From Terriglobales bacterium (lineage in GTDB: Bacteria > Acidobacteriota > Terriglobia > Terriglobales > Acidobacteriaceae): DNA of 37,963 bases. The stretch is taken from NCBI GenBank assembly GCA_035937135.1, contig DASYVL010000083.1:1-37963 (forward strand), in the 5' to 3' direction. Of the stretch, positions 7,739 through 16,081 are shown piece by piece. How positions within the stretch are numbered: the stretch's first letter is position 1; each line of letters begins with the position of its first letter. The notes below the pieces were generated by a model that made no database searches, was not told the origin of the DNA, and saw nothing but the letters and a program-made list of their open reading frames with translations. A program made the position numbers and the translations under genes.

Positions 7739-9099
7739 ATCTCTTTGTATCCCTTCCTTCCCATCAGCCCGTAGGTGAGCTTCTTGCCCAGCTCGACGCC
7801 GGGCTGGTCGAAGGCGTCCACGCCGTAGAGCTCGCCCGCAAAGGCGGTTTGGAACTCCAGCATCTGGAAGAAGGCGCCGACGGTGTACTCGTCCACCTGG
7901 GCAAGCGTCCAGCGGCAGTTGGGACGCCCGGCGCGAGTGAGCGCCGCTTCCGTCGCCCGGCGCTCGGCGTCGAAGAGCGCTGAGAGCTTCTTGCCACCCA
8001 GGTAGCCGCAGGAGTCGTAGCGGGCGAAGTCCTTGGGGATGCGCACTTCCGCGCGCGGCTTCTCCACCGCCCAGAAGGTGACCATCTTGTCGCGCGGGCC
8101 TTCCATGTAGAGCTGCAACTGAGAGTGCTGATCGGTGACGCCCAGCGCCGCCACCGGCGTCTGCCCGGTCTCCACCACCTCGCCGGCGCGGTTCACGCGC
8201 TTGCCCAGCGACTCCGCCCAGAGTTGCCGGTACCAGAGCGCCGCGCCCCACAGGTAGGAGGAGTAGGCAAACACCACCTCGATCGATTTTTTCTTCCGCG
8301 TGTTGAGCGCGTGATGCACCACGGCGGATTCGAGCGCGGGATTCGCCTCGAGTTTCGGCGACCAGCAGCGCCGGGTGGCATCCGCGGCGCCGCGCAGCAG
8401 CTTCATCACGTCCAATCCAATGAGCGCCGCCGGGACTAGCCCCACCGGCGAGAGCACGCTGAAGCGCCCGCCCACGTTGGCGGGGATGAAGAACAGCGGA
8501 TACTTCTCCTGCTTGGCGATGGCCAGCAGGTCGCCCTTCTTGGCGTCGGTGATGGCGATGATCTGCGCCCGCGCCTGCTTGCCCAGGGCCTCGGTCATCC
8601 ATCGGCGCGCAATGAGGAAGGTGGCCAGAGTCTCCGCGGTGGAACCTGACTTGGCGATGACGCACACCGCGGTGCGCTCGGGGTCCAGGCGCTCGAGCAC
8701 CGCCGCCACGAAGCCGGGATCCACGTTGTCGAGCGAGACCAGCCGCGGCCGCGCTTTCTTCCGCTTGCCGCTGGCCTTGCGCGCGGGCGAGGTCTGCACG
8801 GGATGTGGCCCGCGCATGGCCGCGTCCAGCGCATACGCTCCCAACGCCGACCCTCCGATGCCTACCACGAGCACGTCGTCGATGTTCGGCCGCAGGTCGT
8901 TGGCAAACTCCACCACCGCGCGCGCCGTGGCCGCGTCCTTGGGCAGATCGGGAAAGCCGATCTCGCCGGAGCGCGCCCGCTGGCGAAAGGACTCGACCGC
9001 CGCCCGTGCCGTGTTGGTCTGGAGGTCGCCCGCGCTCAGGCCTTCGGCGCCGACCGCCGACTCCAGCGCGTTCCGGTAGTCGAACTCCGGCAATCTCAT
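7735..9099 (-). CDS. pgi: Glucose-6-phosphate isomerase
   Basis: A 454-residue phosphoglucose isomerase converting glucose-6-phosphate and fructose-6-phosphate. Diagnostic pieces: VVGIGGSALGAYALDAAM (GIGGSALG at 80-87), AKSGSTAETLATFLIARRWM (phosphate-binding loop) and GVTDQHSQLQLYMEGPRDK, the second family signature. It is shorter than the E. coli enzyme (about 550) and has the compact form seen in many non-enteric bacteria. The stop codon is inside a heptamer array, about 40 bp before gltX on the same strand, so the two may be cotranscribed. Confidence 0.95.
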   Translation of the reverse strand: MRLPEFDYRNALESAVGAEGLSAGDLQTNTARAAVESFRQRARSGEIGFPDLPKDAATARAVVEFANDLRPNIDDVLVVGIGGSALGAYALDAAMRGPHPVQTSPARKASGKRKKARPRLVSLDNVDPGFVAAVLERLDPERTAVCVIAKSGSTAETLATFLIARRWMTEALGKQARAQIIAITDAKKGDLLAIAKQEKYPLFFIPANVGGRFSVLSPVGLVPAALIGLDVMKLLRGAADATRRCWSPKLEANPALESAVVHHALNTRKKKSIEVVFAYSSYLWGAALWYRQLWAESLGKRVNRAGEVVETGQTPVAALGVTDQHSQLQLYMEGPRDKMVTFWAVEKPRAEVRIPKDFARYDSCGYLGGKKLSALFDAERRATEAALTRAGRPNCRWTLAQVDEYTVGAFFQMLEFQTAFAGELYGVDAFDQPGVELGKKLTYGLMGRKGYKEI

Positions 9100-9162
9100 G
9101 GCGGGAGCATTAGAACCTAAAATCGGCGGAGAGGAAAGTCGCCGTTGTGGGAGATGAGAGAG

Positions 9163-9219
9163 GGTAGGGGTCCTTCGACTCGCCCGTCACATGCGTTCCG
9201 GGCTCGCTCAGGATGACAA
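9163..9219 (-). repeat. Dispersed repeat between the RDD gene and pgi
   Basis: On the minus strand it begins TGTCATCCTGAGCGAGCC and ends GTCGAAGGACCCCTACCC. The middle is not a clean hairpin. It fills most of the spacer 9100-9241. Confidence 0.8.
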
Positions 9220-9223
9220 GCCT

Positions 9224-9244
9224 ATCGCTGATCGCTGATCTCTA
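9224..9244. repeat. Short heptamer array at the end of the RDD gene
   Basis: ATCGCTG, ATCGCTG, ATCTCTA. The TAG stop of the RDD gene (9242-9244 on the plus strand) is in the last unit. It directly follows the dispersed repeat at 9163-9219. Confidence 0.5.
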
Positions 9245-10387
9245 CTCCCGGACGCAGGTGCGGGTGATGCGATCGTGCCAGCCCAGGCCGTCTTCATCCA
9301 CCACTGCCCACAGGAAGCCCAGGCCGAGCGAGGCGCAGGAGACCATCATGGCCAGCGCTCGCCAGCGCCTTTGGTGCCGGGGCACCGGGTTGCCGTCGAA
9401 GGTGGTGATCCGCAAGCCGGTCATCTGCAGGCCGGGGGTGGTCCCGCCGTACACCAGGAAGACGTACTGGTAGAGCGCCCAGAAGAAGCCGGGGAGGGCC
9501 AGAGCGAAGCCCGCCGCCATGCGCCAGGTAGGAGCGGCGCCGGTCATGTGCAGGAAGATGAGGCCGAACAGCCCAGTGGCCGTGACCACCACGAGCGCAT
9601 CGACCAACCCGGCGAAGATGCGCTGCGAGGCCGGCGCCAGCCACAGCAGGACTTCCTGCTCCTGCCCGCGCACGTGGACGGTCTCCGCCGCCGCGGGCTC
9701 GAGGGTAATGCTGGCGATGGGCGGGGCGGCCACGGGCGCAGCGACTTCTTCCGGCGGCTCCTCGGCCTCGAGGATGCGCGGCTTCTCCACCACCGGCTCG
9801 GCCAACGCCTCGACTACCGGTGGCGCCGCGGGACGCGGGAACTCGATGACCTTGGGCGCCTCTACCGGCGACGTCTGCGGCCGCTCGTCCACTTCGAGGG
9901 CGAGATCAAAGTCTAGGCTGAGCGAAGAATTGGGGTCGTAGCGCCCGCGTCGCCGGGTGCGGAAATTGTCCACCCGCGAGGTGACCTCCTGCCGCCAGGT
10001 GGAGGAGTCTTCCGGACGGTAGAACGGGGCCCCAGGCCCGGGGATGGGGGGCGTAGGCGCGCTGGGAGATGAAGGAGGGTCACAGACGGCCACCGCTGCC
10101 ATCGGGGCTTCGGCAACCGGCGCGGCGACCGCTTTGCTCGCCAGCATCTCCGCCACTTCGTTCAATAGCACTTCCACCACCGAGGACCTAGGGGCAGGCT
10201 CGGGAGCAGGTTCGGGAGCCGGCTCGAGCGAGGCCTCAAAACATTGCTCGCTCACGTCGCTGGCATCCCGGGATTCGGGATCGATGAGAACGGCGACGTG
10301 GGGGGCGATCTCCCCGCTCCCGCGGGCAGACGACGACCATCGGTCAGCCGCGCAGGTGCACAGTTCGCCGCAGAGCGGACACGCCAT
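9242..10387 (-). CDS. RDD-family membrane protein with cysteine-rich N-terminus
   Basis: A 381-residue protein. It opens MACPLCGELCTCAAD, with Cys3, Cys6, Cys10 and Cys12 as a possible small metal site. Then comes a long low-complexity stretch rich in Pro, Ala and Glu (including EPAPEPAPEPAP), then a C-terminal RDD domain of about 130 residues with three probable membrane segments and the typical SQRIFAGLVDALVV, GTTPGLQMTGLRI and GWHDRITRT. RDD proteins are often linked to ion transport but the role is unsettled. The start at 10387 is chosen because the ORF upstream has no protein-like character; a longer ORF reaches 10513. It diverges from lptD with about 97 bp between starts. Confidence 0.83.
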   Translation of the reverse strand: MACPLCGELCTCAADRWSSSARGSGEIAPHVAVLIDPESRDASDVSEQCFEASLEPAPEPAPEPAPRSSVVEVLLNEVAEMLASKAVAAPVAEAPMAAVAVCDPPSSPSAPTPPIPGPGAPFYRPEDSSTWRQEVTSRVDNFRTRRRGRYDPNSSLSLDFDLALEVDERPQTSPVEAPKVIEFPRPAAPPVVEALAEPVVEKPRILEAEEPPEEVAAPVAAPPIASITLEPAAAETVHVRGQEQEVLLWLAPASQRIFAGLVDALVVVTATGLFGLIFLHMTGAAPTWRMAAGFALALPGFFWALYQYVFLVYGGTTPGLQMTGLRITTFDGNPVPRHQRRWRALAMMVSCASLGLGFLWAVVDEDGLGWHDRITRTCVRE

Positions 10388-10484
10388 TCCGAATTGGGAG
10401 ACGCCGAGAGCCGCGGAGCCCGTTTGCGCCCGGCTGCGGCTTTTGCCTGTCCTGCCGCCGCCGTGGTACCTTTTTGCGCTCCCG

Positions 10485-12905
10485 ATGAAGCCCCGCTTAC
10501 GATTCATTATCACGGCGGCTCTCCTTTGTCACCTGCTTCTCTCACCTGGCTTAGTAACTAGCCAGTTGCCGCCCGACTCGGTTCTTGCCTTCGCCCTCTC
10601 TCCCGGCGACGCTTCGCCCTCGTCCGCCGCACTGCCCGACGACCCGCAGCAGGCCTCGTCTTCTTCCGTGCGCGGCTTCGGCGGTCCGGCGCAGCCCGGC
10701 GAGCAGGCGATCATCAAAGCGCGCCAGCAGGAAAAGGCCGGCGACGTCTTCACCCTGAGCGGCGAGGTGGAGATCACCTTCCGCAGCTTCGTGCTGCGCG
10801 CCGACCACCTGGTGTACGACTCCAAGTCCGGCGAGATCACCGGCGACGGCAACCTCACCCTGGATGGCGGTCCCTACCAAGAGCACATCAGCGCCAGCCA
10901 CGGCAGCTACAACCTGCACACGGGAACGGGCAAGTTCTACGACGTCGCCGGCACGGTCGGCATCCGCATTGAGAACCGCAGCGTCACCCTTACCTCCCCC
11001 AACCCCGTCGCCTTCACCGGAAAGATCGTGGAGAAGACTGGACCCGACACCTACGTGGTCCACAACGGCACGGTGACCTCGTGCGAGCTGCCCAAGCCCA
11101 AGTGGACCTTCAATGCCACCCGCATCGTAGTGGAGTTGAACGGCAAGGCGCGGATCTACAACAGCACCTTCCGCATCAAGGGCGCGCCCATCCTGTATCT
11201 GCCCTACGCCTCCCATCCCGTCGAGCCCACGCGGCAGTCGGGTCTCCTCATGCCCACCTTCGGTTATTCCAACCGCAAGGGAGCGATCCTGGGCGACTCG
11301 GTGTACCTGGTGCTGAACCGCAGCGCCGACGCCACCATCGGCGCCGAGTACTGGTCGCGGCGGGGCTGGGCGCAGCGGGCCGAGTTCCGCGCCCGCCCCA
11401 GCGAGACCTCTTACATCAACTTCTCTTTCTTCGGCGTGGTAGACCAGGAAGGCTTCGGCCCCTTGCACATCGACCAGGGCGGGCAGGACATCCGCCTGAG
11501 CGCCGAAGAGCAGTTCGCCCACGGCATCCGCGGCGTCGCCGACATCAACTACCTCAGCTCCTTCACCTTCCGCCTGGCCTTCACCGAGACCTTCGCCCAG
11601 GCCGTGAACTCGGAGGTAAAGTCGGTCGCCTTCCTCTCCAAGAGTTACCGGGGATATTTCTTTAACACGCGGGTCGGACGCTATCAGAACTTCCAGAGCA
11701 CCGTGCCCGGCGACCTGGTGACCATCCTGCACATGCCGGGGCTGGAGATTTCGAGCGTGGACCGCCGCATCGGCGCCTCGCCCTTCTACTGGTCCTTCGA
11801 GGCGGCCGCGGAAGGCGTGGCCCGCCACGAGCCCCAGTTCTCGACCTCGGCTCTGGTGGGACGCTTCGACGCCTATCCCCGCGCCTCGCTCCCGCTGGTG
11901 TACCACGGCTGGACTTTCCGCCCCGAGGCCGCCCTGCGCGATACCTACTACACCGAGCGCCGCCTGCCCACCAGCGGCATCGGCACCACCAGCAGCGAGC
12001 CCGTCAACCGCCGCGCTCTTGAAGGCAGCTTCGAGCTGCGTCCCCCGGCCCTGGGCCGCATCTACGAGGGCACGGTCCACGGCCACCGGCTGAAGCACGT
12101 CATCGAGCCCCGGGTGATCTTCCGCTACGTGAACGGGGTCGAGAACCTGCCCAACATCATCCGCTTCGACTCCCGCGACATCCTCAGCGACACCAGCGAG
12201 GTGGAGTACGCGGTGGTGAACCGGCTCTACGCCAAGCCCGTCTCCAGCGACCCCAACGACGAGAACGCCGGCTCCTCGCGCGAGATCCTCACCTGGGAGC
12301 TGGCGCAGAAATATTTTATCAACGACCAATTCGGCGGCGCGGTGGTCAATGGCAAGCGCAACGTCTTCACCACTACGGTGGACTTCACCGGCATCGCCTT
12401 CCTCACCGAGCCGCGGCGCCTCTCGCCGCTGGTCTCCAAGCTGCGCATCCAGGCCACGCCCAAGACCGACATCCAGTGGCAGATCGACTACGATTTCAAG
12501 CACGATCGCATCAACTCCAGCACCACGCTGGTGGACTACCACATTGGGGATTTCTTCCTGGGCGGCAGCCACGCCTTTCTGCACGTCCCCGGCGAGATCT
12601 TCGTGAACCCCACGCCCCTGCCCGCGCCCGACAAGTTCAGCCAGTTCCGCTTCCTGGCGGGCTACGGCGGTCCCAACAAGCGCGGCGTGAGCGCTGCCGG
12701 CAACATCGGTTTCGACGCCAACTTCAGCTTCCTGCAGTACGGCGCCTTCCAGAGCTCCTACAACTGGGACTGCTGCGGCATCAGCTTCGAGTACCGCCGC
12801 TTCGCCTTCGGCTCGGTGCGCAACGAGAACCAATACCGCTTCGCCTTCACCCTGGCCAACATCGGCACCTTCGGGACGCTCAAGCGCCAGGAGCGCATCT
12901 TCTAG
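10485..12905 (+). CDS. lptD: LPS-assembly outer-membrane protein LptD
   Basis: An 806-residue LptD (Imp/OstA). It inserts lipopolysaccharide into the outer leaflet of the outer membrane together with LptE. A signal peptide (MKPRLRFIITAALLCHLLLS) is followed by a Pro/Ser-rich linker, an LptA-like OstA jelly-roll (about 75-215: GDVFTLSGEVEITFRSF, ADHLVYDSKSGEITGDG) and a long beta-barrel from about 230 with APILYLPYASHPVEPTRQSG. The mature protein has only three cysteines that I can see: Cys200 in TSCELPKPKW and the pair Cys763-Cys764 in NWDCCGISFEYRR, equivalent in position to the N-domain and barrel cysteines that form LptD disulfides in E. coli. The long upstream reading from 10044 is antisense to the RDD gene. 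Confidence 0.94.
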   Translation: MKPRLRFIITAALLCHLLLSPGLVTSQLPPDSVLAFALSPGDASPSSAALPDDPQQASSSSVRGFGGPAQPGEQAIIKARQQEKAGDVFTLSGEVEITFRSFVLRADHLVYDSKSGEITGDGNLTLDGGPYQEHISASHGSYNLHTGTGKFYDVAGTVGIRIENRSVTLTSPNPVAFTGKIVEKTGPDTYVVHNGTVTSCELPKPKWTFNATRIVVELNGKARIYNSTFRIKGAPILYLPYASHPVEPTRQSGLLMPTFGYSNRKGAILGDSVYLVLNRSADATIGAEYWSRRGWAQRAEFRARPSETSYINFSFFGVVDQEGFGPLHIDQGGQDIRLSAEEQFAHGIRGVADINYLSSFTFRLAFTETFAQAVNSEVKSVAFLSKSYRGYFFNTRVGRYQNFQSTVPGDLVTILHMPGLEISSVDRRIGASPFYWSFEAAAEGVARHEPQFSTSALVGRFDAYPRASLPLVYHGWTFRPEAALRDTYYTERRLPTSGIGTTSSEPVNRRALEGSFELRPPALGRIYEGTVHGHRLKHVIEPRVIFRYVNGVENLPNIIRFDSRDILSDTSEVEYAVVNRLYAKPVSSDPNDENAGSSREILTWELAQKYFINDQFGGAVVNGKRNVFTTTVDFTGIAFLTEPRRLSPLVSKLRIQATPKTDIQWQIDYDFKHDRINSSTTLVDYHIGDFFLGGSHAFLHVPGEIFVNPTPLPAPDKFSQFRFLAGYGGPNKRGVSAAGNIGFDANFSFLQYGAFQSSYNWDCCGISFEYRRFAFGSVRNENQYRFAFTLANIGTFGTLKRQERIF

Positions 12906-12916
12906 CGGCACGAACC

Positions 12917-12961
12917 GTGCGGCCCAGGCGTCCTCGCCCGTGCGGCCGAGCAAAGCTCGGC
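12917..12961. repeat. Intergenic GC hairpin repeat (copy 2)
   Basis: GTGCGGCCCAGGCG, TCCT, CGCCCGTGC resembles the element at 4595-4640, and is followed by a 7-bp hairpin GCCGAGC-AAA-GCTCGGC (12945-12961). It may help end lptD transcripts, though no T-run follows. Confidence 0.55.
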
Positions 12962-12965
12962 AGTG

Positions 12966-12978
12966 TAATATCTCCCCT
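12966..12978 (+). promoter_or_regulatory. Candidate -10 box for larE, leaderless start
   Basis: TAATAT at 12966-12971 is 7 nt before the GTG at 12979. No -35 match and no Shine-Dalgarno are visible. Confidence 0.35.
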
Positions 12979-13809
12979 GTGAACCTCAATTCCCAGCGCA
13001 CCACGCTCGACGCCCATCTGCGCTCCCTCGGCCGCCTGCTGGTGGCTTACTCGGGCGGCGTGGACTCCGCCTTCCTGGCCTTCGCCGCCCATGAGGCGCT
13101 GGGGGATGGCATGCTCGCCGTCCTGGCCGATTCTCCTTCGCTGGCCCGCGTCCAGCTCCAGGACGCCGTGGCCTTCGCTCAGGAGCAGCGCATCCCGCTC
13201 GAGGTGATTGAAACCTCGGAGCTCGGGCGTTCCGATTACGCGCGCAACGATTCCGCCCGCTGTTTCTACTGCAAGGACGAGCTGTTCACCGCGATGGAGG
13301 AGCTGCGGCGCGCGCGCGGCTTCGACCGCGTGGCCTACGGCGTGAATCGCGACGACCTCTCCGATTTCCGCCCTGGGCAGAAGGCAGCGACCGAGCACGG
13401 CGTGGCCGCGCCGCTGCTCGAGGCCGGGCTCACCAAGGCCGACGTCCGCGCCCTGGCCCTCGCCGCCGGCCTGCGTGTTTGGGACAAACCCGCCTCTCCC
13501 TGCCTTTCCTCCCGCATCGCCTACGGCATTCCCGTCACCCCGGAGGCGCTGGCCCAGATCGAGCGCGGCGAAGAGGCGCTGGCCGCACTCGGCTTTCGCC
13601 AGCTCCGCGTCCGCCACCACGGCAACCTGGTGCGCATCGAGATCGCTCCCGACGAGCTGCCCCGCGCCCTCGCTCCCGCCATGGCCGCCCAGTTCACCCG
13701 CATCTTCAAGGAGCTGGGCTACACCTTCGTCACCCTCGACCTCGAGGGCTTCCGCTCCGGCTCCCTGAACGCTCTGCTGCCCGCCGCCGCGCTCACCCGC
13801 TCCCGGTAG
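12979..13809 (+). CDS. larE: LarE-type ATP-dependent sacrificial sulfur transferase
   Basis: A 276-residue PP-loop protein of the LarE family. LarE adenylates and then thiolates pyridinium dicarboxylate mononucleotide on the way to the nickel-pincer cofactor (NPN) of lactate racemase and relatives. Signatures: SGGVDS at 25-30, RCFYCKDELF with Cys95 and Cys98, YGVNRDD, and PASPCLSSRI with Cys175, at the position of the sulfur-donating cysteine of the family. The extra CxxC fits the three-cysteine type proposed to hold an iron-sulfur cluster instead of sacrificing a cysteine. The GTG at 12979 is preferred to a GTG at 12940 that lies inside the hairpin repeat. No larB, larC or larA is in the window. 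Confidence 0.92.
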   Translation: MNLNSQRTTLDAHLRSLGRLLVAYSGGVDSAFLAFAAHEALGDGMLAVLADSPSLARVQLQDAVAFAQEQRIPLEVIETSELGRSDYARNDSARCFYCKDELFTAMEELRRARGFDRVAYGVNRDDLSDFRPGQKAATEHGVAAPLLEAGLTKADVRALALAAGLRVWDKPASPCLSSRIAYGIPVTPEALAQIERGEEALAALGFRQLRVRHHGNLVRIEIAPDELPRALAPAMAAQFTRIFKELGYTFVTLDLEGFRSGSLNALLPAAALTRSR

Positions 13810-13849
13810 GTTCTTGGGGCACAGCCTTTCCCGGAGGTGCGAATTCCTG

Positions 13850-13858
13850 TGAGATAAT
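13850..13858 (+). promoter_or_regulatory. Extended -10 promoter of the DsbA-like gene
   Basis: TGAGATAAT is an extended -10 (TGn followed by GATAAT at 13853-13858). It ends 8 nt before the ATG at 13867, so translation may begin at or near the 5' end. Confidence 0.45.
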
Positions 13859-13866
13859 CAATGTTT

Positions 13867-14862
13867 ATGCCTTCATTCCTAGCTCTGCGTGGGTGCGCCC
13901 TCCTGCTGGCGGTGCTGTTGTGCGTGGGCTGCCCGGCCCAGCACTCTCCGGGCGGCACCTCCCAGGGCCCCGGCAAACCCGTCTCCAAGGATCTGGAGCA
14001 GCGCATCCAGCGGCACATCCGCACCTACTTCAGCATCCCGGCCCAAGTGCAGATCCAGGTGGGCGCGCGCCGCGCCAGCGAGTTCACCGGCTATGACCTG
14101 GTCCCCGTCACCCTCATCGGCCAGCGCAAGACCAACTACGAGTTCCTGGTCTCGCAGGACGAGAAGACCCTGATCCGCTTCGCCAAGATCGACATCGCCA
14201 AGGATCCCTATGCCGAGCTGATGGGCAAGATCGATACCCGCGGCCGCCCGGTGCGCGGCAACCCGGAGGCCAAGGTCACGGTGGTGGTCTATGACGACTT
14301 CCAGTGTCCCTACTGCGCCGCCATGCACCACACCCTCTTCCCCGACCTGCTCAAGATTTACGGCGATCGGGTGCGCGTCATCTACAAGGACTACCCGCTC
14401 TACGAGATCCATCCCTGGGCCAATCACGCCGCGGTGGATGCCGGCTGCCTGTCGGCGCAGAACTCCGAGGCCTTCTGGGACTTCGCCGATTACGTCCATT
14501 TCAACCAGGCGGAGATCAAGGGGAAGGACCGGAAGATCGAGGCCCAGGTCGCGGCGCTCGACCAGGCGGCGGTGGACCAGGGAGGCAAGCACAGCCTCGA
14601 CCTGGACAAACTCAAGTTCTGCATCCAGAAACAGGACGACGCCACCGTAAAGGCCTCGGTGAAGGAAGCCGAAGGGCTGGGCGTGAACTCTACTCCCAAC
14701 TTGTTCATCAACGGCGAGAAGGTAGATTACGCCGCGTCGGAGGCGGAGATGCGCGGCTTCTTCGACCGCGCCCTGCGCGACGCTGGGCAGCCCGTTCCCG
14801 CAGCAGCCGCGGCCGCGACCCAGACGGCGCCCGCCCCGGCGGCTCTCGCGCCCCCCAAGTGA
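13867..14862 (+). CDS. DsbA/DsbG-like thioredoxin-fold lipoprotein
   Basis: A 331-residue exported disulfide oxidoreductase. The N-terminus is a lipoprotein signal (LLLAVLLCVGC, lipidated Cys at about 21), then about 100 residues of a domain of unknown role, then a DsbA-type thioredoxin fold (Thioredoxin_4) starting VTVVVYDDFQCPYC, with the active-site CPYC at 147-150, KDYPLYEIHPWA, and the cis-proline region NSTPNLFING. The C-terminal 30 residues are Ala/Pro-rich. It should oxidise or isomerise disulfides in the periplasm. An in-frame ATG at 13861 would add two residues; I prefer 13867 because of its distance from the -10 box. It is close downstream of lptD and directly before a SurA-like gene. 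Confidence 0.9.
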   Translation: MPSFLALRGCALLLAVLLCVGCPAQHSPGGTSQGPGKPVSKDLEQRIQRHIRTYFSIPAQVQIQVGARRASEFTGYDLVPVTLIGQRKTNYEFLVSQDEKTLIRFAKIDIAKDPYAELMGKIDTRGRPVRGNPEAKVTVVVYDDFQCPYCAAMHHTLFPDLLKIYGDRVRVIYKDYPLYEIHPWANHAAVDAGCLSAQNSEAFWDFADYVHFNQAEIKGKDRKIEAQVAALDQAAVDQGGKHSLDLDKLKFCIQKQDDATVKASVKEAEGLGVNSTPNLFINGEKVDYAASEAEMRGFFDRALRDAGQPVPAAAAAATQTAPAPAALAPPK

Positions 14863-14943
14863 TGAGCGCCGCTGCCGCTTCCGGCCCGCTGTCATAGGTT
14901 AGAATTCTGATTCCCGGTGTTCCCGGTCTGTGGAGGATCTGGC

Positions 14944-16017
14944 TTGAGACGCTACCGAATGCTGATTCGCGTGGTTGTACCTGTGGGCGCGCTACTGCTG
15001 CTGCTGGCAACCCTCTCCGGCTGCGACCGGAAGAAGAGCTCGGGCGACGTGGTGGCCCGGGTCAACGGCAAGGCCATCCTGCGCTCGGAGGTGGACAAGT
15101 ACTACAACAACCAGACCGCGGGCACTCCCCAAAAGCCCAGCGGAGAGGCCGCCACCAGCCTGCGCTTGAACATCCTGCGCGAACTCATTGACAACGAGAT
15201 CATGATGCAGCGCGCCGAGAAGCTGGGCCTGCTGGCCACCGACGCCGAGGTGGACAACAAGCTCACCGAGATCAAGGCGCCTTACACCGCGGAGGAGTTC
15301 GACCGCCGCCTCAAGGACAAGAGCCTCACGGTCGAGGACTTCAAGCTCGACCTGCGCCGCAACCTGACCGTGCAGAAGGTGCTCAACAAGGAGGTCACCT
15401 CCAAGATCAGCATCTCCGACGCCGACATCTCCGCCTATTACAACGAACGTAGGGCGGAGTTCAACCTCATCGAGCCGCAATACCACCTGGCCCAGATCCT
15501 GATCACGGCGCAGCCCAATGCCCAGGTCCGCAACCTCAAGAACAGCAAGGCCCAGAACGAGGGCGACGCCCGGACCAAGGCGCAGATGGTCATGAACCGG
15601 CTGGAGAGCGGCGAAGATTTCGCCTCCGTCGCCATGAACTACTCCGAGGACGCGCAGACCGCCAACAATGGCGGCGACATGGGGTTTGCCCCGGAGTCTT
15701 CGCTCAAGACTATGGCCACGCAGGAGCCGGCCACTCGCGAAGCCATCCTGCGCCTGAAGCCAGGTGAGACCAGCGGCATCCTTCCCGTGAGCGCCGGACA
15801 CCAGGTGCTGGGCTACCGCATCGTCAAGCTGTTGGGCAAGGAGCCCGCCGGGCAGCGCGACTTGAACGATCCCCGCGTGCAGCAGGCCATCCGCGAGCAA
15901 TTGCGCGACCGCCGCGAGCAACTTCTGAAGGCCGCCTACTACGAGACCGTGCGCGACGAGGCCCGCATCGAGAACTACCTGGCCCAGGAGATCCTGAAGT
16001 CCACCAGCCAGAAGTGA
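14944..16017 (+). CDS. SurA/PpiC-type peptidyl-prolyl isomerase lipoprotein
   Basis: A 357-residue periplasmic chaperone. The signal peptide ends LLLLATLSGC, with Cys27 as the lipidation site. A SurA-like N-domain follows (VVARVNGKAILRSEVDKYY, LRELIDNEIMMQRAEKLGL), then a parvulin PpiC domain about 170-290 (YHLAQILITAQ, GEDFASVAMNYSEDAQTANNGGDMGF, VLGYRIVKLL) and a helical tail. SurA-like proteins hold unfolded outer-membrane proteins. The TTG at 14944 is chosen because GGAGG at 14932-14936 lies 7 nt before it; an ATG at 14959 lacks a ribosome site. TAGAAT at 14900-14905 is a plausible -10. Its place after lptD and a DsbA-like gene fits outer-membrane protein assembly. Confidence 0.92.
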   Translation: MRRYRMLIRVVVPVGALLLLLATLSGCDRKKSSGDVVARVNGKAILRSEVDKYYNNQTAGTPQKPSGEAATSLRLNILRELIDNEIMMQRAEKLGLLATDAEVDNKLTEIKAPYTAEEFDRRLKDKSLTVEDFKLDLRRNLTVQKVLNKEVTSKISISDADISAYYNERRAEFNLIEPQYHLAQILITAQPNAQVRNLKNSKAQNEGDARTKAQMVMNRLESGEDFASVAMNYSEDAQTANNGGDMGFAPESSLKTMATQEPATREAILRLKPGETSGILPVSAGHQVLGYRIVKLLGKEPAGQRDLNDPRVQQAIREQLRDRREQLLKAAYYETVRDEARIENYLAQEILKSTSQK

Positions 16018-16038
16018 CCGCGCCCGACTCACCCCGAC

Positions 16039-16081
16039 TGTCCTCCTGAGCCCGGTTCAGCGGGCGAAGGACCTTGCGTTA
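16039..16081 (+). repeat. Dispersed repeat at the end of the biotin-carrier gene
   Basis: TGTCCTCCTGAG, CCCG-gttcag-CGGG, CGAAGGACCTTGCGTTA. Its right end includes the TAA stop of the biotin carrier gene. It separates the convergent SurA-like and biotin-carrier genes. Confidence 0.72.

Noticed and set aside
10551-13004. 817-codon minus-strand ORF across lptD
   Set aside because: It is antisense to a well-conserved LptD, is rich in Gly, Val, Ala and Asp as expected from antisense of GC-rich codons, and has no motif.
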